Assembly: GCF_016656965.1 (NCBI RefSeq)
Contig: NZ_CP067977.1
Coordinates: forward strand, 2,256,501-2,320,500
DNA length: 64,000 nt
Source of the DNA: Brevundimonas vitisensis
GTDB taxonomy: Bacteria; Pseudomonadota; Alphaproteobacteria; Caulobacterales; Caulobacteraceae
Direction of reading: 5' to 3'
Shown: positions 1-7,303 of the stretch, piece after piece
Layout of the letters: every line of letters starts with the position of its first letter
Position numbering within the stretch: the first letter of the stretch is position 1
Program-made: the position numbers and the translations under genes
The notes under the pieces: generated by a model
The model's input: the letters and a program-made list of their open reading frames with translations, nothing else
The model's database searches: none
Told to the model about the DNA's origin: nothing

Positions 1-331
1 CGGTCAGCGACAGCCGGCCTTCAGCCTCCAGCAGCAGAAGCGTCGCTGCGGTGAACTGTTTGGTCAGGGAGCCGATCCGCAGGACGCTGCTCGCCGTCAT
101 CGGGGTGGCGGTCTCGACATTGGCCTGACCGAAGCCCTGCTGGAACACCACTTCTGCGCCCTGCCTGACGCTGATCTGGAGACCGGGCGTCAGGCCCTCG
201 GCGATGATTGCCTCACCCATGGCCCGGATGCGGGCCCACAGGTCGCCGGTGTCCTGGACCTGGCGCGCACCCCCGATCAGGGGAGCCGCGGCCAGACCTG
301 CCAGTCCGAACAATGCCTGCCTGCGATTCAT
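1..331 (-). CDS. Serine hydrolase, beta-lactamase/PBP4-like family (N-terminal part)
   Basis: The gene runs off the left edge of the window, so only the first 110 residues are visible. It starts at an ATG at 331 (minus strand). The N-terminus is M-N-R-R-Q-A-L-F-G followed by a short hydrophobic stretch, which fits a twin-arginine or Sec signal and export. Residues S88-L-T-K91 fit the S-x-x-K catalytic motif of class C beta-lactamase-like serine hydrolases (PF00144), set in a typical 'R-I-G-S-L-T-K-Q-F-T-A' context. Members of this family include esterases, D-aminopeptidases and true beta-lactamases. The second (Y-x-N) and third (K-T-G) motifs lie outside the window, so the substrate cannot be told. 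Confidence 0.85.
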   Translation of the reverse strand, partial: MNRRQALFGLAGLAAAPLIGGARQVQDTGDLWARIRAMGEAIIAEGLTPGLQISVRQGAEVVFQQGFGQANVETATPMTASSVLRIGSLTKQFTAATLLLLEAEGRLSLT

Positions 332-377
332 GATGTGCCTCCCCGACCAGGTGGCGACCTTAGCCAGCCACAGAACA

Positions 378-412
378 AACAGAAAGGGCGGCCGGATCGC
401 TCCGGCCGCCCT
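378..412 (-). terminator. Rho-independent terminator after rpsA
   Basis: A perfect 12-bp stem (385-396 pairing with 401-412, tetraloop TCGC) is followed on the minus strand by the T-rich run TTTCTGTTTG. It lies about 50 bp past the rpsA stop codon, in the direction of rpsA transcription. Confidence 0.8.
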
Positions 413-464
413 CTCCTTCAGGTCATCCGATCAGCGCAAGCCGATCTGGAAGCTTTCCCTCGGA

Positions 465-2168
465 CTATTCCTTGGGAGCGGTCTTCTCGCGAAGCGCCGC
501 GCCCAGGATGTCGCCCAGCGACGCGCCGGAGTCCGACGAACCGAACTGTTCGATGGCCTCGGCCTCGTCCTTCATTTCCAGGGCCTTGACCGAGACGGAG
601 ACGCGGCGCGTGGCCTTGTCGATGCTCGTGATCATGGCATCCAGACGATCCCCGACCGAGAAGCGCTCGGGGCGCTGCTCGCCGCGATCGCGCGACAGGT
701 CCGACTTGCGGACGAAGCTCGACACCGGAGCGTCGTCTTCACCGAACTTGACCTCGATGCCGCCGGACTCGATCGCCGTGACGGTGACGGTGACGATCTG
801 ACCCTTCTTGTAGGTGTCGCCTTCCATCGGATCGCCGCCCAGCTGCTTGATGCCCAGCGAGACGCGTTCCTTCTCGACGTCGACGTCCAGGACCTTGGCC
901 TTGACCATCTCGCCCTTGCGATAGCGCTGGATGGCCTCTTCGCCCGAGACGTTCCAGTCCAGGTCGGACAGGTGCACCATGCCGTCGATGTCGTTGTCCA
1001 GGCCGATGAACAGGCCGAACTCGGTGGCGTTCTTGACTTCGCCCTCGACGGTGGAGCCGACCGGGTTGGCGGCAACAAAGGCATCCCACGGATTGTCCTG
1101 CGCCTGCTTCAGGCCCAGCGAGATCCGGCGCTTGGAGCTGTCGACGTCCAGGACGACCACGTCCACTTCCTGAGAGGTGGAGACGATCTTGCCCGGATGG
1201 ACGTTCTTCTTGGTCCAGGACATTTCCGAAACGTGGACCAGGCCTTCGACACCGGCTTCCAGTTCCACGAAGGCGCCGTAGTCGGTGATGTTGGTGACGC
1301 GGCCCGAGTACTTGGCCCCGACCGGGTATTTGGCTTCGACGCCGTCCCACGGGTCCGACTGCAGCTGCTTCATGCCCAGGCTGATGCGCTGGGTGTCCGG
1401 GTTGATCTTGACGATCTGAACCTTGACCGTGTCGCCGACCGCCAGCACCTGCGACGGGTGCGAGACGCGCTTCCAGCTCATGTCGGTGACGTGCAGCAGG
1501 CCGTCGATGCCGCCCAGGTCCACGAACGCGCCGTAGTCGGTGATGTTCTTGACGACGCCGTCGCGGACTTCACCCTCTTGCAGCTGGCCGACCAGCTCCG
1601 TGCGCTGTTCGGCGCGGGCTTCTTCCAGGATGGCGCGGCGCGAGACGACGATGTTGCCGCGCGGACGGTCCATCTTCAGGATCGCGAAGGGCTGTTCCTT
1701 GCCCATCAGCGGGCCGACGTCGCGCACGGGGCGGATGTCGACCTGCGAACCCGGCAGGAAGGCGGAGGCACCGCCCAGATCGACGGTGAAGCCACCCTTC
1801 ACGCGGCCCACGATGGCGCCCATGACCGGCTGCTGCTCGGCGAAGACCACTTCCAGACGGGTCCAGGCTTCTTCGCGGCGGGCCTTGTCGCGGCTGATGA
1901 CGGCTTCACCCAGAGCGTTCTCGACGCGCTCCAGATAGACTTCGACATTGTCGCCGACCTTGGGGATGACAGCACCTTCGCCGATGCCGAACTCGCGGGC
2001 AGCGATGCGGCCTTCGGTCTTCAGACCGACGTCGATGATGATGATGTCCTTCTCGATGCCGACAACGCGGCCGTGGACGACCTGGCCTTCGCCGAGATCG
2101 CGGCCCTGCAGGGTCTCATCGAGAAGCGCGGCGAAATCGTCGCGCGAGGGGGTCATGGTATCGGTCAT
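465..2168 (-). CDS. rpsA: 30S ribosomal protein S1
   Basis: This 567-residue protein contains a series of S1/OB-fold repeats (I read six), each with G-x-V-x-x-I/V-x-x-[F/Y]-G-x-F-V/I-type cores such as '[19 protein letters not shown]' and '[20 protein letters not shown]'. The length and repeat number match full-length alphaproteobacterial S1, which binds mRNA leaders and feeds them to the 30S subunit. It starts at ATG 2168. The 197-bp gap to cmk presumably carries an rpsA promoter or leader, but I could not pick a convincing -35/-10. Downstream of cmk is its usual place (aroA-cmk-rpsA order). Confidence 0.97.
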   Translation of the reverse strand: MTDTMTPSRDDFAALLDETLQGRDLGEGQVVHGRVVGIEKDIIIIDVGLKTEGRIAAREFGIGEGAVIPKVGDNVEVYLERVENALGEAVISRDKARREEAWTRLEVVFAEQQPVMGAIVGRVKGGFTVDLGGASAFLPGSQVDIRPVRDVGPLMGKEQPFAILKMDRPRGNIVVSRRAILEEARAEQRTELVGQLQEGEVRDGVVKNITDYGAFVDLGGIDGLLHVTDMSWKRVSHPSQVLAVGDTVKVQIVKINPDTQRISLGMKQLQSDPWDGVEAKYPVGAKYSGRVTNITDYGAFVELEAGVEGLVHVSEMSWTKKNVHPGKIVSTSQEVDVVVLDVDSSKRRISLGLKQAQDNPWDAFVAANPVGSTVEGEVKNATEFGLFIGLDNDIDGMVHLSDLDWNVSGEEAIQRYRKGEMVKAKVLDVDVEKERVSLGIKQLGGDPMEGDTYKKGQIVTVTVTAIESGGIEVKFGEDDAPVSSFVRKSDLSRDRGEQRPERFSVGDRLDAMITSIDKATRRVSVSVKALEMKDEAEAIEQFGSSDSGASLGDILGAALREKTAPKE

Positions 2169-2365
2169 GTAACTCTGGGGTTTTCTTAAGGGCTGTGGCG
2201 CGTGACCGATTGGCCCCGCGCGAGGTGAAGGTGGAGGTTGGACGTCGGTCGCAGGACACGAGACGGTCAGGCCGTCAGAACGCCCGCGGTGGCCGAGCCC
2301 TGCGCGTTGGATTTGCCCGATCGCCTTTTTGCTTCCCTATCGCGCCAGGCGCTATTTGAGGGAGG

Positions 2366-3022
2366 CTAGAGACTGTACCGGGCGCGCGCGGCCTCGACGA
2401 TACGGCGGGCCGCATCGAAGGCCGTCTCTATATCCATCTCGGTGGTATCCAGCAAGACCGCGTCTGGCGCCTGGACCATCGGGGCGGCCCCGCGCCCGGC
2501 GTCCCGCTCGTCCCGCCGCTGGATGTCGGCCAGCATGGCCTCATAGGTGATGGCGTCGCCCCGGTCGTGCAGTTGCTTCCAGCGGCGGCGGGCGCGGACC
2601 TGCGGCGTGGCGGTGACGAACAGTTTTGCCGGTGCGTTCGGCGCGATCACCGTACCGATGTCGCGACCGTCCAGAACGGCCCCGCCCGGCTGGCTGGCAA
2701 AGGCCTGCTGCAGTTCCAGCAGGGCGGCCCGCACGCCCGGATAGCCCGCGACCCGACTGGCCGCCTCGCCCGCCTCGCCTGTCGTCAGCCGGGGATCGTC
2801 CGACAGGCCGTCCGCATCCAGGGCCCGCGCCACCCCCTCGGCCGCCGCCTCATCCGACAGGTCCGCCCCGGCGGACAGCACGCCCATGCCGACCGCCCGG
2901 TACAGCAGGCCAGTATCCAGGAAGGGCAGGCCGTAGACCTGCGCCAGCCGAGACGCGATCGTCCCCTTTCCCGAGGCGGCAGGTCCATCGACGGCGATAA
3001 CGAGAGGGAGAGAAGGCACCAT
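2366..3022 (-). CDS. cmk: (d)CMP kinase
   Basis: This enzyme phosphorylates CMP and dCMP with ATP. From the ATG at 3022 the product is 218 residues, the normal family length. The P-loop G-P-A-A-S-G-K-G is at residues 13-20, followed by the CMP-site 'FLDTGLLYRAVG' and 'LDGRDIGTVI' motifs; the lid is 'RRDERDAGR'. The reading frame stays open upstream without a stop to an ATG at 3349, so a 327-residue protein with a two-TM N-terminal extension is possible. I chose 3022 because homology begins there, although no clear Shine-Dalgarno precedes it. A diverged copy of its 5' end lies 500 bp upstream. The aroA-cmk-rpsA order supports the assignment. Confidence 0.93.
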   Translation of the reverse strand: MVPSLPLVIAVDGPAASGKGTIASRLAQVYGLPFLDTGLLYRAVGMGVLSAGADLSDEAAAEGVARALDADGLSDDPRLTTGEAGEAASRVAGYPGVRAALLELQQAFASQPGGAVLDGRDIGTVIAPNAPAKLFVTATPQVRARRRWKQLHDRGDAITYEAMLADIQRRDERDAGRGAAPMVQAPDAVLLDTTEMDIETAFDAARRIVEAARARYSL

Positions 3023-3349
3023 GGCCGCTTGGTAGGTTCTGCGCACCGCCTTGTCCAAGGGCTGGTTGGCGCGGCGGTCCATCAGGGCGTCCAGACCACC
3101 GCGTTTGCGCGCGATATGGATGGCGGAAAACGTGATCGCCAGCACCGGCAGGATCACCATCGCCGCGACCAGCCAGCCGAACGTCCCCGGCTGGTCCGCA
3201 TAGGTGATGTCGCCGTGGCGCAGGGGAATGCGCGCCTCGAAAATGATGTTGTAACCGTACCAGAGGACCACCGCGGAGACGGCCGCGATCATCGCCAGGC
3301 CCTTCCGGCCGATCCGCCGGTCGTCACGGTCCCGCCGCCTCCGGCTCAT
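3023..3349 (-). other. Two-TM segment, in frame with cmk (possible N-terminal fusion domain)
   Basis: Starting at ATG 3349, 109 codons lead straight into cmk without a stop. The segment has an Arg/Asp-rich head (M-S-R-R-R-R-D), a first hydrophobic helix around residues 18-35, a polar loop containing D-Q-P-G-T-F, a second helix around 58-80 and a basic tail. This is a plausible small inner-membrane protein with both ends cytoplasmic. Its ATG overlaps the stop of the truncated cmk copy (ATGA), which suggests translational coupling. Either Cmk here is made as a membrane-tethered fusion, or this small gene lost its stop codon and cmk re-initiates inside. The polar loop resembles that of the 95-residue protein at 3507-3794. 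No function recognised. Confidence 0.6.
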
Positions 3350-3510
3350 CCGAAGTCGGTGCCCCGGCCACGCATCCGTGCGACGAAGCCGACCGCCCGG
3401 TACAGCGGGCCGGTATCCAGGAAGGGCAGGCCACAGACCTGCGCCAGCCGCGAGGCGACCGTCCCCTTTGCCGAGGCGGCGGGGCCATCGACGGCGATCA
3501 CGAAGTTCAT
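3346..3510 (-). pseudogene. Truncated duplicate of the cmk 5' end
   Basis: An ATG at 3510 opens 54 codons. Residues 4-41 match Cmk residues 8-45 with four changes: the P-loop glycine is Ala (G-P-A-A-S-A-K-G), plus I>V, Y>C and L>P. Homology stops exactly after 'LYRAVG'; about 13 unrelated residues and a TGA follow. At DNA level 3389-3503 matches 2889-3003 at about 104 of 115 positions, by hand count. Without the NMP-binding and lid regions it cannot be a kinase. Both ends show 4-bp ATGA overlaps with flanking small membrane ORFs, so it may still be translated as part of the operon. Confidence 0.85.
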
Positions 3511-3794
3511 GGCATTGATGACCGGTTTGTTGCCTGGATGGCCAATCCACCCACAGTACCGACCACCGAGCCAACCAGGGCACCGACCGTGTAGAGGCCA
3601 TAGTTCGCGATCAGCGCGCCTCTGAAGCCCTTGGGGTTGTCTTCCAGTGTAACCATTGAACGCCTGCCCATGCGGGTTTGGCCATCTGACGCATCAATCA
3701 CAGCGAAAACCGCGAAAAGGCAGCAAACGGCGAAAGTAACCGCCGCAAACTCGAAATAGGGACGGGGATCGCCGGCGGGGCCGTGGATTGTCAT
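3507..3794 (-). CDS. Small two-TM membrane protein, unknown
   Basis: This 95-residue protein starts at ATG 3794 and overlaps the RidA-like stop by 4 bp (ATGA). A first hydrophobic helix spans about residues 16-33, then a polar loop with '[17 protein letters not shown]', then a glycine-rich second helix around 62-86. The loop motif D-N-P-K-G-F resembles D-Q-P-G-T-F in the membrane segment fused to cmk, so the two may be diverged copies. Its stop overlaps the start of the cmk fragment. I recognise no named family. The tight overlaps place it in the aroA-to-rpsA operon. Confidence 0.75.
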   Translation of the reverse strand: MTIHGPAGDPRPYFEFAAVTFAVCCLFAVFAVIDASDGQTRMGRRSMVTLEDNPKGFRGALIANYGLYTVGALVGSVVGTVGGLAIQATNRSSMP

Positions 3795-4177
3795 GCGGCG
3801 CTTCCCAGACGCGCCGTCACCTCGATCTCGATCTTCATTCGGGGATCGGCCAGACCGACCTGCATCATCGTCGCGGCGGGCCGCACTTCGCCGAAGGCCC
3901 GGCCCAGGGCGGGCCAGCAGGCCTCGAAATCGGCGGCGTCCGGCAAGAGATAGTGCACCCGCACCACATCGGCGAAACTGGCCCCCGCCTCGGTCAGGGC
4001 GGCGGCGATGTTCTTCAGTGCCTGTTCGGTCTGGACCGCGACGTCGTCCGAAATCGTCATGTCGGCATAGTCGAAGCCGGTGGTCCCCGACACGAAGACC
4101 CAGTCCCCGTCCACGACGGCGCGGGAATAGCCGATCTGGGCTTCGAAGCTGGAGCCGGAGGAAATCAGGCGGCGCAT
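3791..4177 (-). CDS. RidA/YjgF/YER057c/UK114-family protein
   Basis: A 128-residue protein with the Rid fold signature: 'YSRAVVDGDWVFVSGTTGFD' at the N-terminal half, 'QTEQALKNIAAALTEAGASFADVVRVHYLL' in the middle, and 'PRMKIEIEVTA' near the C-terminus. Family members hydrolyse reactive enamine/imine intermediates from PLP enzymes or act on related small molecules. The C-terminal signature is not that of classical RidA, so a Rid2-7-like subgroup is possible. It begins 3 bp after the aroA stop and overlaps the next small membrane gene by 4 bp, so it is clearly co-transcribed with aroA and sits between the canonical partners aroA and cmk. Confidence 0.9.
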   Translation of the reverse strand: MRRLISSGSSFEAQIGYSRAVVDGDWVFVSGTTGFDYADMTISDDVAVQTEQALKNIAAALTEAGASFADVVRVHYLLPDAADFEACWPALGRAFGEVRPAATMMQVGLADPRMKIEIEVTARLGSAA

Positions 4178-4180
4178 CGG

Positions 4181-5503
4181 TCAGGCCTCCGCGATGTCGG
4201 CGCCCAGCCCACGCATCAGCGCGACAAAGCCGGGGAAACTGGTGGCGATCATGCCGGGCTCGTCCACGGTCACCGCCTGTTCGGCGGCCAGGCCCAGGAT
4301 CAGATGGCTCATGGCGATGCGGTGATCGCCGTGGGTGGTGACGGTCGCCCCGCCGCGCACGGCGTTCGATCCGGTCACGGTGAAGCCTTCCGCCTCTTCC
4401 TCGACCGCCACGCCGCAGGCGGCCAGGCCCGCTGCCATCAGGGCGATCCGGTCGCTTTCCTTGACCCGCATTTCGCCGATGCCGCGCATGACGGTCGCAC
4501 CGTCGGCAAAGGCGGCGGTCGCGGCCAGGATCGGATATTCGTCGATCATGGAGGCAGCGCGATCCTCCGGCACGACGATGCCATTCAGACGCGAGTGCCG
4601 CGCGGTGATGTCGCCGACCTCCTCGCCGCCGCTGCTGCGCCGGTTGGTGATCGTCAGATCGGCGCCCATGTCGATCCAGGTCTGGAACAGGCCGGTGCGC
4701 AGCGGATTCAGCATCACCCCCTCCACGGTCACCGAGGAGCCCGGCACGATCAGGGCCGCCGCCAGCGGGAAGGCGGCCGAGGACGGATCGCCCGGGACGG
4801 CGACGCCTGTGCCGGTCAGGGCCTGTCCGCCGGTCAGCGACACGCGCCAGCCTTCGTCCAGCGTCTCCACCTCTACCACGGCACCAAAGGCCCTCAGCAT
4901 CCGCTCGGTATGATCCCGGCTGGGCTCCGGCTCGGTCACGGTCGTGATGCCCACAGCGTTCAACCCGGCCAGCAGGATGGCGGACTTGACCTGGGCCGAG
5001 GCGACGGTCTGCACATGGTCGATGGCCGAGAGGCTTCCGCCCGTCAGATCGGCAGGCAACAGGCCTCTGGCCCCGCTCCAGTCGAACCGCGCGCTCATCC
5101 GTTCCAGATGATCGGTCACCCGGCCCATGGGCCGTTTGCGCAGGCTGGCGTCGCCGTCGAACGTCGCCGTGATCGGATAGCCTGCCGCGGCCCCCATCAG
5201 TAGCCGGACGCCCGTGCCGGCATTGCCGCAGTCGATGACGTCCGCCGGCGTGCGGAACCCACCCTGGCCCGTCACCCGCCACTGACCGACGCCCAGTCGC
5301 TCGACCGTGGCGCCAAAGGCTTTGACCGCGCGGGCGGTGGCCAGGACGTCGTCGCCCTCCAGCAGACCCTCGATCTCGGTCGTGCCGGTGGCCATTGCGC
5401 CCAGGATCAGGGCGCGATGGGACATGGACTTGTCGCCCGGCGCGCGCGCAGTGCCGTTCAGTGACGGGGCGGGGCGGGCAGTCAGATGAGAGGGCTGTGT
5501 CAC
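4181..5503 (-). CDS. aroA: 3-phosphoshikimate 1-carboxyvinyltransferase (EPSP synthase)
   Basis: This enzyme joins shikimate-3-phosphate and PEP in aromatic amino-acid synthesis. I use the GTG at 5503, which gives 440 residues and places '[18 protein letters not shown]' near residue 16-33 as in the family. Other landmarks are '[11 protein letters not shown]', '[12 protein letters not shown]', '[14 protein letters not shown]', '[16 protein letters not shown]' and '[15 protein letters not shown]'. Overall it resembles class II EPSP synthases such as the CP4 enzyme, but has Gly rather than the CP4 Ala in the N-A-[G/A]-T-G motif. It heads the leftward operon through the RidA-like gene and cmk, and is divergent from the TIGR02300 gene. 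Confidence 0.96.
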   Translation of the reverse strand: MTQPSHLTARPAPSLNGTARAPGDKSMSHRALILGAMATGTTEIEGLLEGDDVLATARAVKAFGATVERLGVGQWRVTGQGGFRTPADVIDCGNAGTGVRLLMGAAAGYPITATFDGDASLRKRPMGRVTDHLERMSARFDWSGARGLLPADLTGGSLSAIDHVQTVASAQVKSAILLAGLNAVGITTVTEPEPSRDHTERMLRAFGAVVEVETLDEGWRVSLTGGQALTGTGVAVPGDPSSAAFPLAAALIVPGSSVTVEGVMLNPLRTGLFQTWIDMGADLTITNRRSSGGEEVGDITARHSRLNGIVVPEDRAASMIDEYPILAATAAFADGATVMRGIGEMRVKESDRIALMAAGLAACGVAVEEEAEGFTVTGSNAVRGGATVTTHGDHRIAMSHLILGLAAEQAVTVDEPGMIATSFPGFVALMRGLGADIAEA

Positions 5504-5633
5504 CGGGGATCGGCTCCGGGCTGGCGGCGAGACGCCCAGCCGGGGAGGCGGCGCGGAAGATGGCTTTTGACAGCGGGCCCGCCGAGTGGCAAGGGACGCC
5601 CCCGATTTCCACTCCCCGCCAAAGGTCTTATCC

Positions 5634-6089
5634 GTGGCCAATCCCGAACTGGGCGCCAAGCAGATCTGTCCGAACTGCCAGGCCAAATTCTACGATCTGG
5701 GCCGCCGCCCGGCCCACTGCCCCAAATGCGCGACCGATTTCGATCCGGAAGAGGCGCTGAAGCTGCGCAGCCGCCGCACTCGTCCCGGTGGCTATGCTGC
5801 CGATGACGAAGCTGAAGATCAGGTCAAGGACAAGTCCGCCGATGGCGACGAGGACGAAGAAGAAGCCGTCGTCACGCCTGAGATCGACGAGGAAGGCCAT
5901 GAGCCGATTCTGACGCCGGACGATGAGGACGAGGCCCCGGTCGACCCGGCCGAAGAGCCCGGCATGGGCGAAGCCGGCGACGACGACGTCCTGGACGACG
6001 ACGATGACGATTCGGTCCCCTTCATCGAGGACGAAGACGACGACAGCTTCGAAGATGAGATCGTCAAACCCGGCGACGACGAGGACTGA
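5634..6089 (+). CDS. TIGR02300-family zinc-ribbon acidic protein
   Basis: The GTG at 5634 gives 151 residues. The N-terminus carries C-P-N-C (residues 13-16) and C-P-K-C (29-32) around '[12 protein letters not shown]', the hallmark of the TIGR02300/FYDLN_acid family of alphaproteobacteria. The remainder is strongly acidic, with Asp/Glu runs (D-D-D-D-D-D) at the C-terminus. A GTG further upstream at 5586 is also in frame but lies in sequence antisense to the aroA leader and has no homology. The function is unknown; the conserved place is next to aroA and a tRNA. Confidence 0.88.
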   Translation: MANPELGAKQICPNCQAKFYDLGRRPAHCPKCATDFDPEEALKLRSRRTRPGGYAADDEAEDQVKDKSADGDEDEEEAVVTPEIDEEGHEPILTPDDEDEAPVDPAEEPGMGEAGDDDVLDDDDDDSVPFIEDEDDDSFEDEIVKPGDDED

Positions 6090-6270
6090 TGACCGCTCTG
6101 CCTGTCGCGCCTCGGGCCGTCCCGGGGCGCGACAGGCAAGAACGCAAATAAATCCTCTGATTGGGGTTGATCGCAAAAAGACCCTGACATAGGTTCCGCC
6201 GCCTCGCCGGGGCCTTCCGATTTCGGAACAACCGACGATCCGACCAAAGGGCCCTGGTGCTCAGAGGTTC

Positions 6271-6346
<76 letters not shown>

Positions 6347-6348
6347 TA

Positions 6349-6380
6349 AAGGCCGCTTCCGAACAGGAAGCGGCCTTTTC
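6349..6380 (+). terminator. Terminator of the tRNA-Ala gene
   Basis: A perfect 12-bp stem (6349-6360 with 6366-6377, loop GAACA) begins 2 nt after the tRNA CCA and runs into a short T-tract (CTTTTCC). Confidence 0.88.
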
Positions 6381-6506
6381 CATTTGCGGGCCGATCGCGG
6401 CGCGCTTGCCGGATACGACCGCTCATCCCATATCGTTCGGCTCAGGGTCCCCATGCCACTTCCGGGTGGGGGCCGGATCCGCAGTCGCTTTGTTCGAGGA
6501 CGCGCC

Positions 6507-6944
6507 GTGACCACACGAACCCTTCTGTTCGACAGCCCCTTCCTGCTGGGTTTCGACCATACCCGGGCCCTTATCGACCGGGCGGCAAAGGCGGCGGCCG
6601 AGAGCTATCCCCCCTACAACGTCGAGCAGCGCGGGACCCATTCGGTTCGCATCACCCTGGCCGTGGCCGGGTTCGCCCCCGAGGATCTGGCCGTGACCCT
6701 GGAAGGGCGTCAGCTGGTCGTGGCGGGCAAGCGCGAGCCGGCCGCCAAGGGGGCCGAAGGCGGTGATGAGGCCGCAGCCTTCCTGCATCGCGGCATCGCC
6801 GCACGCGGCTTCGTGCGGACCTTTGTCCTGGCTGACGGTCTCGAGGTTGAACAGGCCCGGCTGGAGCACGGTCTGCTGCATGTCGACCTGACCCGGCCGG
6901 AAGACGTCCAGACGGTGCGTCGGATCCCGATCACCACGGGCTGA
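6507..6944 (+). CDS. Hsp20/alpha-crystallin family small heat-shock protein
   Basis: The GTG at 6507 gives 145 residues, the usual size for IbpA-like sHSPs of alphaproteobacteria. The N-terminus has 'FDSPFLLGFD' and 'YPPYNVEQ', and the alpha-crystallin domain spans roughly residues 35-125 ('RITLAVAGFAPEDLAVTLEGRQLVV', 'FVLADGLEVEQARLEHGLLHV'). A short C-terminal tail contains R-R-I-P-I, an I/V-x-I/V-type assembly motif. It should hold unfolding proteins for DnaK/ClpB. The DUF1150 gene follows 58 bp downstream, a pairing common in this class. Confidence 0.92.
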   Translation: MTTRTLLFDSPFLLGFDHTRALIDRAAKAAAESYPPYNVEQRGTHSVRITLAVAGFAPEDLAVTLEGRQLVVAGKREPAAKGAEGGDEAAAFLHRGIAARGFVRTFVLADGLEVEQARLEHGLLHVDLTRPEDVQTVRRIPITTG

Positions 6945-7002
6945 GCGACGCGATAGAACCGCCGGCTTCCAGCGGCGTTAGTGAACAAGAAGGAGGCGGT
7001 CG

Positions 7003-7260
7003 ATGATGACGCCGTTGATGACAAAAGAAGACTTTGCTGGTCTGGGCGCACCCGACCTCGTCTATGTGCGCGAGATCAGTGCGGCCGACGTTCTGGCCGA
7101 CACCCAGATCGCGGAGACGCGCGGGTTGGAAATCGATCCGACCCAGACCCTTTATGCCGTTCACAGCGCCGACGGAGAGCGTCTGGCGGTCATGGTCGAC
7201 CGGGCCTCCGCCTTCGCTGCCGCCGTGGCGCACGAGCTCGAGCCCGTTTCCGTTCACTGA
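7003..7260 (+). CDS. DUF1150 family protein
   Basis: An 85-residue acidic protein that matches the DUF1150 pattern ('LVYVREI', 'LYAVHSADGERLAVMVDRASAFAAA'). A strong ribosome-binding site, AAGGAGG, sits 8 nt before the ATG; a second ATG follows at once. DUF1150 genes commonly lie just after Hsp20 genes in alphaproteobacteria, which suggests joint heat-shock expression, though the molecular role is unknown. Confidence 0.9.
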   Translation: MMTPLMTKEDFAGLGAPDLVYVREISAADVLADTQIAETRGLEIDPTQTLYAVHSADGERLAVMVDRASAFAAAVAHELEPVSVH

Positions 7261-7262
7261 CG

Positions 7263-7296
7263 GGGCGGACCGGGCGATCTGTGCCACGGTCCGCCC
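7263..7296. terminator. Stem-loop between convergent genes
   Basis: A 10-bp perfect inverted repeat (7263-7272 with 7287-7296) lies between the DUF1150 stop and the MFS stop. It has no T-run on either side, so factor-independent termination is uncertain. Confidence 0.45.
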
Positions 7297-7303
7297 GACG
7301 TGC

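Noticed and set aside
204..2189. Long open frame opposite rpsA
   Set aside because: Antisense to a clear S1 gene; produced by high GC and strong codon bias, with Asp/Leu/Arg/Ala/Val-rich low-complexity content and no motif.
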